Shown here: positions 1 to 12,420 of the stretch, piece after piece | Numbering within the stretch: the first letter of the stretch is position 1 | Layout of the letters: each line of letters starts with the position of its first letter | Origin: Tilletiaria anomala UBC 951 | Lineage: Eukaryota; Basidiomycota; Exobasidiomycetes; Georgefischeriales; Tilletiariaceae | NCBI RefSeq assembly: GCF_000711695.1 | Contig: NW_013547001.1 | Location: forward strand, 1 to 64,000 | Direction of reading: 5' to 3' | DNA: 64,000 nt | The notes under the pieces: model-generated | Told to the model about the DNA's origin: nothing | The model's database searches: none | What the model saw: the letters and a program-made list of their open reading frames with translations, nothing else | Translations under genes and position numbers: made by a program

Positions 1-291
1 AGCCTGAGGAGACTAGCTACATGCACGGATGATACAAGGAGGTAGAGAGAGAAGATGAATGCAGGCGAGCGAAGGGGGTGGCTGGCGCCATCGCTTGTTT
101 GCTTTTTGGCTATGAAGGGTATACCAGCATGTGTTCCGCCTTGAGGTGACCCCAAGAAATCATGCAAAAATGGATTGGCCTGCAAGAGTTTCGTTGCAAC
201 TGTCCATAGTCTCTCTGTCCTTTACAAGCGGACCCGATCACTCGGGGGTGCTCGCCATTGCAAGCAACGGCGTGCAGCTACTACATGCTGA
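1..291. other. Left-edge non-coding stretch
   Basis: Sequence downstream of the GRAM-TBC gene stop. Short open frames exist but none resembles a protein family or continues an exon. I see no RNA gene or repeat here. Confidence 0.5.
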
Positions 292-3113
292 TCATGCATT
301 CGTATCTCGAATTGCCTCCTCCGCATTCTGAACCGAGCCTTCCCGGTAAGACTCGGAGATGAGTTTACTCACCGCTCCCAGGTACGCATCCCCGGGCTCA
401 TTGCGGAAGAAGAATAACCTGCGGAGGCCAAAGGAGCCATCGGAACCCATGACTTGTAAATCACTTGGCCTGAATATCACCGCCGTAATATGCTCCACTC
501 ACAAGGTTTCGCTCAGCTTTAGGAGCTCTGTCTGAGTCAAGGCCGCTTCTCTCCCATCGCCGCCTGGATACGTCGAGGCGTGCATCTGGAAGAGCCACAA
601 AATCGCCTCGAGCGGGCCCTCAACGCTCATGATTGCATTCAAGCCTGTCACAATATTCTGTAGACACAGTTGCAATCAGCGACCTGCTCTCTTGCGGCAC
701 ACTCCGAAAATACCTACTTGCAAGCTCAGCCAGCCCTTTTTCTCTGTGTCCCACCACTTGAACAGCCTCTCCATGGTCTCATGCTCGGGCACTTTACGCT
801 CGATGCGCTGTTGCAAGCCATTAGACACGATATACTCGTCTCGCGCCCACGTGGCGGTCTCGCCGAGGAACAGGCGGAATGTCTTCAGGTCGATACGCAT
901 CTCTTTGAAGTCTTGCGTGGCATCGCCTCCCACTCTGGGCTCCGGAGGTGGGCCACTGAGCGCCGCTTGGTTGCGCCCCTTCTCATCGGCGCCTGCGATA
1001 GGAGCGTGCTTAGCCCGATAAATTGCCTCGACAAGCTGGTCATAGATTAGACCTCTGCAGAGCAAAATGGGATACTTCAGTATATATGCATAGGAGGAAA
1101 CGCCACAAAAACTCACGCTTGTTCTTTGGTGAACCTGCCCAAATCTGAGAGATTTCTAACGGCGGATCGTTTCGCAAAAAGCTCAATCTCCTGGACAATC
1201 TCTTTGCGGAAACGTCTTCGCTCGCTTGCGATCGTTTCGTCAGAGACGACACCAAACTCTCGGAAGGCGACGACGAGCAGTTCTTGGAACTTGGTGATTT
1301 GACGATGCTTTGGATTCGTGCTATTCGGATGCGCACTGTCGCCGAGGCCCTTAAAATAATCCTTCATCAAGCCGATGAATGCTCCATCATCGGTCACTTT
1401 CAAAAGCTCTTCGCCATTGATCTTGAGAATGGCGAGCCCGATCTGGAAGAGCACGCGAGGGCCCATGGCCATGAAGCAATCACAGATCCTGAATGCAAAA
1501 ACTAGAGGCATTGGGTTGATATAGAGCGAAAGGAACCACGGGAGCGAAGCGACGGAGAGCTGAATGTCCGTTGCCATGAGATGCTCGTGGATCATGGGCA
1601 GAGAGCGCTGCACCAGGTGCTCGAACACCTTTTGATCCAAGAGTGTACCAGACATCGATTGTCTGTTTGATGCGATGTACGTTGAGTATCGGGACCGAAT
1701 CAAACGAAGCGCCGAGAGACTCACGTGTAGTATCCCGGTAGCAATCTATCGCACAGAACATCTAGTAGCCAGAAGCATTGCTCCTCTGACATATAGCTGC
1801 GGGTTCAATGTGAAATTCAGTACCGAGAACGCACGGTGCTTGCGGTTTGATTACTCACATCAAGAAGGCAGCCACTACGATGTTCATGGCTTGGCAGTAG
1901 CCTAGCTCCGGATTTTTCCAGCTGTAAGCAGTCAAGACTCGCCGTAGCGTCTCGATTCCCTCCTTCGATTGATAACCGGGGTACTCGGGAAGGCTTCGAT
2001 TCAAATCTTTTTCAATCTCCTCCGTGCTGGTGCTCTTCTGACCCTCGTATTGTTTGAGGATGCGTTCGTATTCTCCAACATTCGCAAAGCGGTGGTAGAT
2101 GCTGCCTGTTGTGAGCTCCCAGAGTTCGCCACGCAAGCGATTAGGAAGACCGACCTGAACGAGTCGCAGGAATTGCGGATACCGAGTGAGCGTGAGATTG
2201 CGGCCGTGGGTGGATAGATAATCTCGCCAAAGCTTCATCTTTGATTTTTCTCTTAGTCTGTCGTCGCATCATCATAGCAGATTAGTGATGGCCATGAGGC
2301 TTTCAGGCTGCCGCACAACTCACTTGCGAGGGTCTCCAGGATACTTGAATGTAGCACCCAAACCTGCAAGGTAGTCTTCGCCTTCTTTGGCACCAGCCAT
2401 GTCTTCAATCGCTGATACGCTTTTCTCCCCGCCTTTCTCCCATGTCGGCGTCGCAGTTCCCGCATCACTGAGCCCCGGCGTTGGAAGAGAACTTTCCATG
2501 TCAGTGTTGTCCGGAGGCGGTTGAATGCTTGCTGTACTGTGTTCGCTTTGCTGTTGATGCTGAATCGCTAGAGCTTGCTTGACCATGTACTCGGAGCAGC
2601 ATTTGCCTACGAAGGATTTGAGGTTCTTCATGTTCGAAAGCTGAGCTCGGAGCTGGTCTCGCAAGAAGGAACAGAAAGCCTCGCATTGTGGTCGGAGAGC
2701 ATTGAGTTGTACGATCTGAATGGAGGCATCAAGAAGTCAGCAAATTATCGAGACCTAATGTGAGCATGACTCACAATTTTCATGCCGTGCCATACAATCA
2801 GGCTAAGCGCAAATACCCCGCTGCGTTGAACATTGAGGCGCTCAACTCTGCGGATGCAGTAGAGGGGCAAGGATATACGGCAGCTCCTCCGATCCAAGCT
2901 CGCAAAGCAGAGGAAGGCATCCGTAAGGGTCAAACGTCCGGCGTAGACTTGGTCTTCCTGATACTCGGGTGCCGTCGATGGAGTGGAAAGCGAAAGGATA
3001 GCTGGAAGTTCATCTATAGGAGCCTGGTCTGATGGAAGGTTGAATGCATAGGCGAACAGTTGAGATCGAGTCGGCGAGCGGTAGTCCCGCAGCGAATGAG
3101 CAATTGTCGACAT
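292..3113 (-). CDS. GYP2: GRAM-TBC Rab GTPase-activating protein (Gyp2/TBC1D9 type)
   Basis: Predicted GTPase-activating protein for Rab GTPases, stimulating GTP hydrolysis during vesicle traffic. Eight exons give a 786-residue protein: 3113-2775, 2715-2324, 2251-1859, 1796-1725, 1662-1117, 1054-718, 657-503, 418-292. All introns are GT-AG and 59-84 nt, and the frame is kept throughout. Residues 1-113 form a GRAM domain. From about residue 265 a TBC domain shows NRLRGELWE, the arginine-finger motif IEKDLNR and the glutamine-finger motif GYCQAMN. Behind it comes an EF-hand-like segment ([13 protein letters not shown] and [15 protein letters not shown]), as in TBC1D8/9 and yeast Gyp2/Mdr1. For the last intron a 33-nt alternative acceptor exists, but the 84-nt choice restores the conserved [11 protein letters not shown] segment. 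Both catalytic fingers are present, so the enzyme should be active. The Rab substrate cannot be read from sequence. Confidence 0.9.
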
Positions 3114-3705
3114 GGTGGCGGTTGCTTTGGCCTTGGGGTCTGACTGCGTGCTCTAGGCAAATTATCCGGCCAATCAAGAGCAGGGCTGTAGTATACGTCA
3201 GGTGTGTAACGCGGAGCTGGCAGCGCGAAAGAGTTGCACAGTGTGCCTCACCCAGGTTCTCCCTTTGCGTTTGAGAAGCAGCGAGGCAGGGAGGACCGTG
3301 GTGAATGGGGTATTGTACATATGGGGTGAAGCTCGGTAGTCTGTGGACATCTGTGGACCGTCCGACTGACGTCTGCGATGAGTATGGCCCAGCCCCTCCC
3401 TGCTTAAAGTAAAAAGGTGTTGTGTGGCTCCAGCGCTCGAGCCCACCAAATTGGCATCATTAGACTTCCCACCCGTTCCGACTTCTGGTTGCCTAAGGGG
3501 AACATGTGGGAGTTGCCGACGACTTCAACTAGTTGCTTGTTGGTTGCACATATTATGAGAGTGTAATATCGAGCCGCCATCTTTTGTTAGCTCATGCATC
3601 TTCCTTTCGTCGCAAGTGAAGGTAACGCAACTCAAATGTTTGCGGTCTGTTTTCACTGACACAGAGCTAGATCGCAAAAGGTGCAGCAGCAAGCTGGTCA
3701 GAAAG
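3114..3705. promoter_or_regulatory. Divergent intergenic region between the TBC gene and RIB5
   Basis: About 590 bp between the start codons of two divergent genes, so it must hold both promoters. No MCB box, repeat or RNA gene is evident. Short open frames on both strands have no family resemblance. Confidence 0.4.
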
Positions 3706-4798
3706 ATGTTCACGGGTCTTGGTGAGCACCTCGCCCGCATCCCGTCTCCAGACTCCGTTCTGACCCCGTTTCTCTCTCGCAGTCGAGCTGCTTTGCCCTG
3801 TCATCGCCATCAATGAGCTGGATGCTTCCAAATCTGGAGGGTCAGGATTCAGCATCACGATCGGAGTAGCTGGTGGAATCTTGAACGATTGCAACATTGG
3901 GGACAGTATCGCAGTGAACGGTGAGTCTAGTCAAGGCTTGACCTGACACTGCTGCTGACGGCTGCGAAATCTCTTTCAGGCGCCTGTCTAACTGTCACAG
4001 AGTTCGACAAGGAGCAAGATGGAGGATACTTCAAAGTTGGTGCAGCGCCCGAGACATTACAGAAGACGAATTTGGGAAAGCTCAACATTGGCGACAAGGT
4101 CAACTGCGAGCGGGCAATGGCTGCGCACACGCGATTTGGAGGGCACTTCGTACAGGTTCGTTCCCAAATTCACATGCTCTTTGATCGAGGTCTGCAATCT
4201 TATTGATGCTTTACATGGGCTGTAGGGACACGTGGACACCACGGCTACCCTTCTCTCCATCGTACCGACGGGCAACGCGTTAACCCTCACTCTGCGACTC
4301 GACAATGCGCCAGGCAGGCTTCCCTCGCCATCATCACTTTCGCCATACCTCATTCCGAAAGGCTACGTCACCCTGGATGGAGCGTCGCTGACCCTCATCG
4401 ACGTTTCATCTGCCAGTGGCGGGCCACTTAATGCGCAAAAGCGCAAGGTCTCAGAAGAGCAGGCAGCACAAGACATGAAGTCTTTTACCGCATCATCGCA
4501 GCGAGAAGTGGTAGAGTTCACCGTAATGCTCATTGCGCATACACAGGAGATCATTGGTCTTCCATTGAAGAAGCCAGGCGATACGGTCAACATTGAGCTC
4601 GACATGGTCGGAAAATATGTACATCGCGCCGTGCTGGGTTCCATGTCTGATGGATCAGAGACTTCACAAGCTTCGGAGCCGGCCCAAGCGCACCAAGTGG
4701 ATGCAGGCCGAGTACAGGATGGAGCGCAACAGGATGCGCTGGAGCGCATGATCGAGCGTGTGGTACGAAGGGTGCTTGCTGAAGACAGCGAGCGGTGA
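3706..4798 (+). CDS. RIB5: Riboflavin synthase (alpha chain)
   Basis: Catalyses dismutation of two 6,7-dimethyl-8-ribityllumazine molecules to riboflavin and a pyrimidinedione, the last step of riboflavin synthesis. Exons are 3706-3721, 3783-3920, 3980-4155 and 4226-4798. The first exon is only 16 nt and encodes MFTGL, the invariant N-terminus of the family, which fixes the start. Two lumazine-binding repeats follow: the first contains VNGACLTV and GGHFVQGHVD, the second KGYVTLDGASLTLIDV and NIELDMVGKYV. Repeat 1 to repeat 2 spacing is normal for the family. A tail of about 55 residues, Gln/Ala/Glu-rich and ending in a charged possible helix (ERMIERVVRRVL), extends beyond the conserved core; its role is unknown. 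Confidence is high for function and exon structure. Confidence 0.95.
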
Positions 4799-5362
4799 CC
4801 CGTGTTCATGTAAATAGCGCTTACCCCAGTATTTCACCGCGGTCATTGCAAACACCCTCCTGCTGTGAAGGTCAACTGCAAGAAGGCACGTGTGCAGGAC
4901 GCTGCTGATTTGTTTTGTAAGTCTTCTCTCCTGCTCGACTGCATGAGACCAGATCATCGACATTGGGAATTGAGACACGGCTTGCATGTAACTGCATTTA
5001 AACTTTTAGGCCAGCTGTCCGTCTTTATTCTGTCACCACCTGGCTGCTCATCAGTCAAGTATAATTGAGGGCCAAGCTGGATCAAACGAGAAAGGTGTGG
5101 ATGGACAACAAGCTTGAACGAATGATGGAGTTTGTCACCACGTGACACACGTTTGCCACTTGAAACGCGGTGCGGGCGCGACGCGTTGCTTCAGGGTCAA
5201 AACACACTCTGGCGACAAAATGCTCCTGCTTTCCTAAGAACCTGACATTGCATCTGCCGTCGGTCAATCCTTGAAGGTTCTGCAAGTAATGCCGTGCAGA
5301 GGCTCGCCGGCTGATCACCCATCGGAGCTGCTCAAGTGTCCTGCTTTCAAACATAAAGCGAC
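4799..5362. promoter_or_regulatory. Intergenic region between RIB5 and BRN1
   Basis: About 560 bp holding the RIB5 terminator region and the BRN1 promoter. It contains one MluI cell-cycle box at 5181-5186. Small open frames on both strands have no family resemblance. Confidence 0.45.
5181..5186. promoter_or_regulatory. MCB box (ACGCGT) upstream of BRN1
   Basis: ACGCGT within GCGACGCGTTGC, 177 bp before the BRN1 start codon. This is the core recognised by MBF-type APSES factors in yeasts. A single 6-bp match can occur by chance; its promoter position and the presence of an Mbp1-type gene in the window make it a candidate. Confidence 0.45.
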
Positions 5363-8300
5363 ATGAATTTCGGACAGGCGCCTCGGCCAACGAGCCAGAA
5401 CCCGCCTGGGAAGGGCCTTCCCGCCGGGCGGATCGCGTCGAAAGGGGGTAGAATTGCATCCAGTGGTATGAGCAGGACGCCATTAGGGGAGAGTTTGCAG
5501 GGAAATGCCAGCGTGGGAATCCCTCGGGGTGAGTCGGTCGGTCAGTAGGTCGAAGGAGCAATCAGCGCATGACCTCTGATCGGCTTTTCACCTTCGCATG
5601 CGATGCAGATTTGCCAGACCCAAACAACACTGGCAAGGGCGAGCGGCGTCGAAACGTTGCGGCCGCAGTGCGGTCAGCAGATTCCACTACAGCAAATGCT
5701 GGAGCACCACAGCGCGTGGCAGCACTGGCGCGTCGACCGCGCGTATCGGCTGTCGGCTTGCCAGGTGCGGCTGCACCCTCGGCGGCCCTATCTCCTGCCA
5801 TTCGAGTCGACAGCACCTCCTTTGAGGAGTGGATGAAGATGGCGACGGACAACAAGATCAACTCCACAAACACATGGAACTTTGCGCTCATCGACTATTT
5901 CCACGACATGAGTCTCTTGCGCAATGACTCGGGCGACGGCAGCATCAATTTTCAAAAGGCAAGCTGTACACTGGACGGGTGCATTAAGGTCTGGACGAGC
6001 AGAGTCGACTCGGTAGTCGTCGAGACAGGGAGACTGCTCAACGGCCTGCAAGACGACTTGAATGCAGGAAAGGAGAAAGGGAAGCGGGGCAAGGGGGAAG
6101 AAGGAGACGATGAGGATATTGAGGACGGCACAGGGGACGAGGACGATGATGGAGGCGGCGTCGGGGGTAAGAAGCGCAAAAGGTCCAAGGCCAAGGAGTC
6201 AACCCTCGCCAAAGACTTCAGTCAGATCCAAATCAAGAAACTCGACCTTGAATTCACCGTGGATCCGCTCTTCAAAAAGACCAGCGCTGATTTCGACGAG
6301 GGTGGCGCCGGTGGCCTGCTCATGAATCACCTCGGTGTGGACCACAACGCCAGAATCGTGTTTGATGCTGGAGACGCTGTGGGTATTGCAGATGACGAAG
6401 ATCCAGGAATGGCGGAGATCGCAGACGAGTCCTATGATGGGGCAGACGATGCTGCCGGCGCAGCTGCAGCGGCAGGACCCGTGGCAGGCTTGAACGCCCC
6501 AATCGAAATGATCGACATAGGAAGGCTTCGTGCCAAGCTATGCGGCAGTGAGGATGTTGTAGAAACCGACACTTTGGCGCAGATGCTCGCGCGGCGTACG
6601 ATCTGTCCGACATTTGCGTCCTTCCGCTTTTCCAAAGACGACATCTCGTTATTCGATGACCTTGCTGGCGGAGCAAATGCGGATGATACTTTTGACAGTG
6701 CAGGCGATGGTGGACTCAGTTTTGGCGGGAGCGGCGTTGGGTATGACCAGTTGGCACAACTCGAGGATATGCCAGACTTTGGTGAAGCAGATGGCGAAAT
6801 GGACTTTTTCGCGGATGCAGGCCCTGGCACCAATGGCCTCAGCGCCACAGACTATGCAGCGGACAACTTTGACGACATGGGCGACGACTACGGAATGGAA
6901 ACTGTGGCAGCCGGCACAGGTGGGCACGGACGGCTAGGCGACAGCATGGTACCCAATCGCAATGGACCAGATCTCTTCATGGCGCTCGGAGATATTCGCG
7001 CTGCTGCGGATGGCGAAGATGGAAATGGACTCTTCGATTACTTCGACCAGAGGCTGGCGAAGAACTGGGCTGGGCCAGAGCACTGGAAGATGAGGCGAGC
7101 TTTGCCGACGGGCAACAAGGAGAATCCTGCTGGCCTTGGTGAGTCTGGTCTCCGAGAGAGCCAAAGTCATGCATCTAACTCGGAGCTGATACTTTGATGC
7201 TTTTGCACTCGACAGGCGATGCCGAGCGCGTCAAAGGCTCTAAGAAGATCAAAGAGCCGTTCGTTATCGACTTCTTGAGCGAGGAGGGGGCCATTTCGAC
7301 GAAGGAGCTATTTGAAGCCGACAGTCGGGGTGCCAGTATCAATTTGCCCAAGAGGCCAAAATCCACCAAGGCAGATCTCTACTTGCTGCCAGAGGATCGC
7401 CATTTCAACTCAAAGCAGCTACTCCGCCTCTTCTCAAAGCCCCGGATGGCGGTGAGTATGCTACACAACATGAGCTCGCTGCGATGATAGAATCTGAATA
7501 ATCTTTTCTCTTCAGCTCAATATCCGGCGTCATGGGGATCGACTCCTCATGCAAGACATGCCTCAGGCGGACGAGGTAGATCAGGACTTCTGGGCCCAAG
7601 CAGCCGCCACGCGTGAAGGCGCTGACGGTCCTGACTTTGACGATTGTGAGATAAACCTTGAGTCTTTCGGCCTTTTGACCTTACCATTGACATCTGTATC
7701 ATTCATGCTTAGCTATGTCGACGAGCGCTGCTCCATATGAGACGCAATCACAATACGATTACAACGATGAGCTCCCGCCAATGGAAGACGGAGGGCCGAT
7801 CTCCTTCGGCAACGCGACGCAGGAGGTGGATATGGACGAATCTGAGCTCATGGGCCAAACGCTACGCAAGGTGAAACCCGAATATGTCAACTATGCCAAG
7901 AAGGCGAAACGGGTCGACATCCGCAAGCTCAAAGAGACCATCTGGAAGGAATTGGCGATACCTCGTTCATGTTCGGCAAGCGATACTGATGGAGAGGTGA
8001 GATTTTTATGCTCTGCAGCGTCGATGATAAGACCTAGCTGATCGTATTCCTTTATAGTCTGGTCCTCCAACTCCTCAAGACGAGCCAAGAACATTTTTAG
8101 ATGTTGTCAGCGGCTTGCGCAAAACATACCCTAAGGATAAGATGGAGGAGATCAGCACTTCCTTCTGTTTCATCTGCCTTTTGCATTTGGCCAACGAGGA
8201 GGGACTTTCTCTCAGTGCTTCCATCGGACCGCAGGGTAGCTCTGGAGAGGACAGTTTCGCGTCCAGAACGGCTGCTTTAGACCTTAGCTCCGGCAATGCA

Positions 8301-8453
8301 TTCGAGCACATGGCCAAAGCTGGTCTCGGAATTACGAGCAATGACGTTGACGATGCACTTGGCGGTGAAGATGCGGCAGATGGTGCCGAACGTATCGGGG
8401 CTTTAGAATGGGTTCGGATTGAGAAGGACCCAAATGCTGGTCGAAGTGCTTGA
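5363..8453 (+). CDS. BRN1: Condensin complex kleisin subunit (CAP-H/Brn1)
   Basis: Kleisin subunit that bridges the Smc2-Smc4 heads in condensin and is required for mitotic chromosome compaction. Six exons encode 913 residues: 5363-5528, 5609-7138, 7216-7451, 7516-7645, 7713-7996, 8058-8453. Introns are 61-80 nt. Around residues 125-185 lies the diagnostic CAP-H block EWMKMATDNKINS, WNFALIDYFHDMS, INFQKASCTLDG and SRVDSVVVETGRLL. A strongly acidic/basic linker (EEGDDEDIEDGTGDEDDD, then KKRKRSK) follows. Acidic disordered regions fill the middle, with a conserved stretch near LYLLPEDRHFNSKQLLRLF. The C-terminal winged helix that contacts an SMC head is seen at about 840-890 (GLRKTYPKDKMEEISTSF). 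Stop lies only 60 bp from the end of the decayed carboxylase gene on the other strand. Confidence 0.95.
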
Positions 8454-8513
8454 CCTGCTCACTCTTTCTATTTTCTCGGTTGGTTGTATTATACAGGCTA
8501 GTTGCGGTGCACT

Positions 8514-11500
8514 TTATTCTGTTTGACTGACTATAAGAGCATCGCCCGACTTAACACTGTCACCAGGCTTGACTATCACAGCGGTAAGCTTGCGAATGCC
8601 TTCAGCTGCATTGTTACCTTGCTTTCCTTCATTTCCTGCAGCACTGCAATATTTTGACATGGCTCAATTATGTCAGCTTTGACAAAAACGTACCAGGCAT
8701 TGTAATTCAGCGCTGCCGTCACACCCAGATTTGTTGGATCACTTTGCAATGTCGCAAGGCGGGCTTTCGATGCGGAACCGTACATTTTCGCTAATTGCTG
8801 CTCCTTCGAGAACTCGGCGAACAACCGGCTCTCCTTCTGTCACCTTTATAGATTCGCACTGCTTCTTCCTGAAGGCTTCCATCTCTTCCGCGTATGACTG
8901 CGCAGGAGCGACTTCTTGCGCGACATCGAACTCGGTACCTACGAAGTCGAATTGACCGGTGCGGCTTTACCATTCCAAAACGCATCGACCGGACTCTTCC
9001 TACGCTACTTTCTTGATGTGGCGGTGTCAAATATCCTGAAAAGCCACGGTTCCGTGAAGCCAGGATTGGTGGGTTATGCACCCAACGATGGGATATCACG
9101 GCCGAGCAGCTCTACGTACGGCACGATAAAGACCGCGTTAGCTTCACGCAAGGAAACTGGATAAACAAGGTGTGACGACAACACTCGCGGTACCCGCCAG
9201 CACTTTTAACGTCGTCGATGGCTGTGCATGAGCCATCAAACTCAAGAGCAGCAGATACTGTATAAGCTGGAAAGAGGAGGTATCAAACTCACGGCTTCAC
9301 AGCCGGTCTACCATGCGGACTTATTCATAGGATTGTCCTTTTGGGACAAAATCCAGTTGAGCGAGATACTGGGCAGCAAGGTTGGCGTAACTAGGAAAAG
9401 GCAAGTCTTACGATGAGGAACTGGTTGGAAAGGATCGCTTATCGACGTCCAACCATCCTTCAAGCCGATTGGGCGCCGCAAATATTTCTTGTTGGAAGAG
9501 ATGTTGGCAGCCTTGCTCCTCACCAATTTTGGGTACCTGTTTTTCGCAAGCTTGGTCAGTAGGTCGTCAGAGAAGCCGAGGAGCGTGCACTGTCGGCTCG
9601 TCCGGAGCCCTGGCTTCGTCTTTCTTTTTTCACTGCCATCAGACGGTTCAGCAAGCTCGATACGGAGCCGATAGGCTAAATTAGTTTGCATCTCCCTGTC
9701 CTCGAATGTGATGAAACGATCTCCTGACACTCTAATGATCGCCTAGGGCTTGACTCCACCGGCTGCGACCTTCACCAGAATCGCTGTTGCGTCGAGCTCG
9801 CTGGAACAATCTACCGTCGTGTCGAATGACTCGACCTTTCTGAGACGTTCGCGTTCTGCTGCGAAACCCACTTGCTGCAGGAAGGTGTCCACGTACTGGG
9901 TGATCCATGTTGATCAAAAAACACAGGTTGGAAGGTCAGCTTATCGCCGGGTCGCAGCTCGCCAACTCCATACTCGTCTTGGATGGTGGTATGTATGATT
10001 GGCAGTCCGCCGAGGTCTTCGGCGACGACACCGAGGATGACAGGTGTGTTGCCGTTCCAATTGATGCCAGGAGCCATGTAGGGGATCTCCCTAGATGGCA
10101 CACAGGTCAACGCTTGATTCACGACGGGATATGCTTCCAGCAACTCGCAGAATGCTGTTCGGACATGTGCCTGCTTCAACCCCATTAGGCCGAGCCCAGT
10201 CCAGCAACGGGCCCTAGACGGGTGCCCGTGTGTGCAGACTGCGCGCTGACGGTCCACTCTCCGTAAAGCTTCTTGACATCGTCACCTGTCCCGTCATCGG
10301 GAGTGTCATACGTCCCTCGCATGTAGTACCCGAACAGGGATCACAAGGCCAGAAGCGCCCACAAAGCAGCGGGTATGATACTTGCAAATGACTTGTAGTG
10401 TGCACATCGAGTCGACCAGCATCGATGGCCACAGTTGCTGTTGCACAGCATACGGTAGAACAAGCGTCAGAGTCACCGGCGCGACCTCCAAAGTGGTTCC
10501 TGTAGCCAGGTTGTGCCCTTCGTACCGGCCTAAAGCGATTGCTGAGCTGGTTGCCTTGAGGGCAAGCCACGTTGCAATGCCCGAGGATCCACGTTTGACC
10601 GTGGGGTACGCTCGAAAGCCCCTCTTTCACTCTCACCATGAAGTACAAATACCACGCTGGAGGTTTACCCTCCGGAAAGTTCAATTTTGCCAGCTCTGGC
10701 TGCGGCCATCGGCGAGTAGAATTTGATCTTAGCACCAAAGAAGACGATCTCCAATGTTTCTGTGGCTTGTGCGTTTCCGACAAGGACGTTGGCCGCCTCA
10801 TGTCCATGGCCCCACTTTCAGGCAGGCCGTGTCCAAGATCCCTTCTACCCGCATCCTGCACTGAGGTCCTCAGCCCCGTGGTGATAAACTCGACAACCTT
10901 CGGGTTGAACGTGAAGGCGCCATTATCGCCGCCATCAAGGAAGCGGTTGAGGGTGTAGCGGCACGCGAAAGGCTCGCTTGCACCCACCTCAGCGTAAGCG
11001 CAAATTGGTCAGCGTGCCTTGCACAAGCGCGCCGGATAGGAACGAGGGCAACTGATTCTATGTGGCTTTTCGTCCCTCCTGGCTGAATACGATGAATTTG
11101 GACAGCAAAGGGTCGTATGAGAGAATGACTTGTGTGCTGGTCTGTATCCATCTGTCGACACGGATGGGGCCTCGTTTCTGTCGTTCCGAGGGCTAGCAGA
11201 CGTTCTGCAGCATCCCAGGAGAAAGTATATACTGCCTGATCGTATCTTCCGAATACATTCGGATCTCAATACTGTGTGTAGCGATACGAGAAGGCGAAGA
11301 TGATGTTTGAGGAAATAACAGATAGTTGCGCGGTGGTCTGCCTTCGCCCTATGATGGCAATCCTGTGACGGCTTGTTGCAGAATCAGTCCGACAAGGTCG
11401 ATGGCCCAGGCTTGCTCTGTGACCGTGTGCTCGACTTGCAGACAACAGGTGGACTCAAAATAATAAAAGTCACCAGTTGCCTTGGACACAATGAACTCGA

Positions 11501-12420
11501 TTGTTCCTGCGCTTCTGTATCTTATCACTCATCCAAGCTTTACTGCCGGTTACGTGAGCTAGTCTCTAAGTCCTGGCATGTACTCGAAGAATAGACTGGG
11601 ACGCTTTTCGACAACTTTTTGAAAAATATGCTGGATTCTGCATTAGCACTATCGGAAATGTATGACGTCTCCGAGACCATTTGCGAATAGTTGACCCTCG
11701 ATGTGCTGCCCGTCGGCGAATTACTTCTCCATGAAGAACTTGGTGCCACCGTCCAGTGCCTAACTGCAGTTCCAGATCATTTCAAAATCATCCTCAAGCT
11801 CTGCTTCGTTATGGAAGACTTGCAAGCATATCCACTTCCACCGGAAGCGGGTTTGGGCATGACGGGGCATCCAACCCTGTGATCTCAGCAAGCGACATTT
11901 AGACCTCCGTCAGGAGCTCGCTATTACTCACGACGAGCACGCCCGTCTTGATTGCGAGCCGGCATGTCGCGCGCTTGCTTCCAAAGCCGAAGATGGTATG
12001 AGCCATGGGTTTGTGACACAGCAAGCAAGCCTGCTTGTACAATGTGGTAATGTCTGCATTCTCGCCCACGAAGCTGTAGTCTGGAAGAGTGGCTCGAGCC
12101 CTTTGCTTTTTGCAGCGGAGACGATTGCACGCTTCGGCAAGTATCTGCTGGGAGCGTTCATACCGGAATTGCGGCCTGGAATCGATACGGACACGGTACC
12201 GGCCTGAAAATGCGATGCGCTTGCATCTTCAGACGCGTACTCGGAGGCAGATTTGATCCATAGAGCGGTGCAGGCGCGGAACTTCGAGCTCCAGTCCGTC
12301 CCGCCGGTTCCTTTGCTGTCATTACGGTCAAGACACTGATACCTCCTATACAGAGGGAGACTCCACCGCGATTCGCTACTAACCCATGCTTGGGCTTCTC
12401 GCGTCTTTAGCTAGGCCACC
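8514..12420 (-). pseudogene. Decayed urea-carboxylase-like biotin enzyme (BC-AHS2-AHS1-BCCP)
   Basis: Remnant of a fused biotin-dependent carboxylase with the C-terminal architecture of urea carboxylase. Recognisable fragments run in order on the minus strand. The biotin carboxylase N-lobe is at 11.9-12.2 kb (FGSKRATCRLAIKTGVL). The ATP-grasp part is at 11.58-11.88 kb (CPVMPKPASGGSG; AELEDDFEMIWNC; GTKFFMEK; GQLFANGLGDVIHF). The BC C-terminus is at 11.05-11.17 kb (VDRWIQTSTQVILSYDPLL). KipA/AHS2 follows (TTGLRTSVQDAGRRDLGHG near 10.85 kb; GINWNGNTPVIL and ELRPGDKLTFQPV near 10 kb). KipI/AHS1 is near 9.7 kb (SGDRFITFEDREMQTNLAYR). The biotinyl domain closes it (NIAVLQEMKES; VKPGDSVKSGDAL, ending at 8514). 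Fragments lie in all three frames with in-frame stops, for example inside the ATP-grasp block, so the gene is dead. No allophanate hydrolase (amidase) domain precedes it, unlike yeast Dur1,2. The 5' limit is approximate. Confidence 0.85.

Noticed and set aside
470-502. A 33-nt intron in the GRAM-TBC gene
   Set aside because: A second acceptor gives an 84-nt intron in the same frame and restores the family sequence [11 protein letters not shown], so the ultra-short intron is unnecessary.
4277-4282. ACGCGT in RIB5 and similar copies inside BRN1, EPT1, COX9, the arrestin-like gene and DOA1
   Set aside because: They lie within coding exons, not in promoters, and fit chance occurrence in GC-rich sequence.
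8514-12420. Living urea amidolyase gene
   Set aside because: Domain fragments occur in all three frames with stops inside conserved blocks, and the amidase domain is absent.
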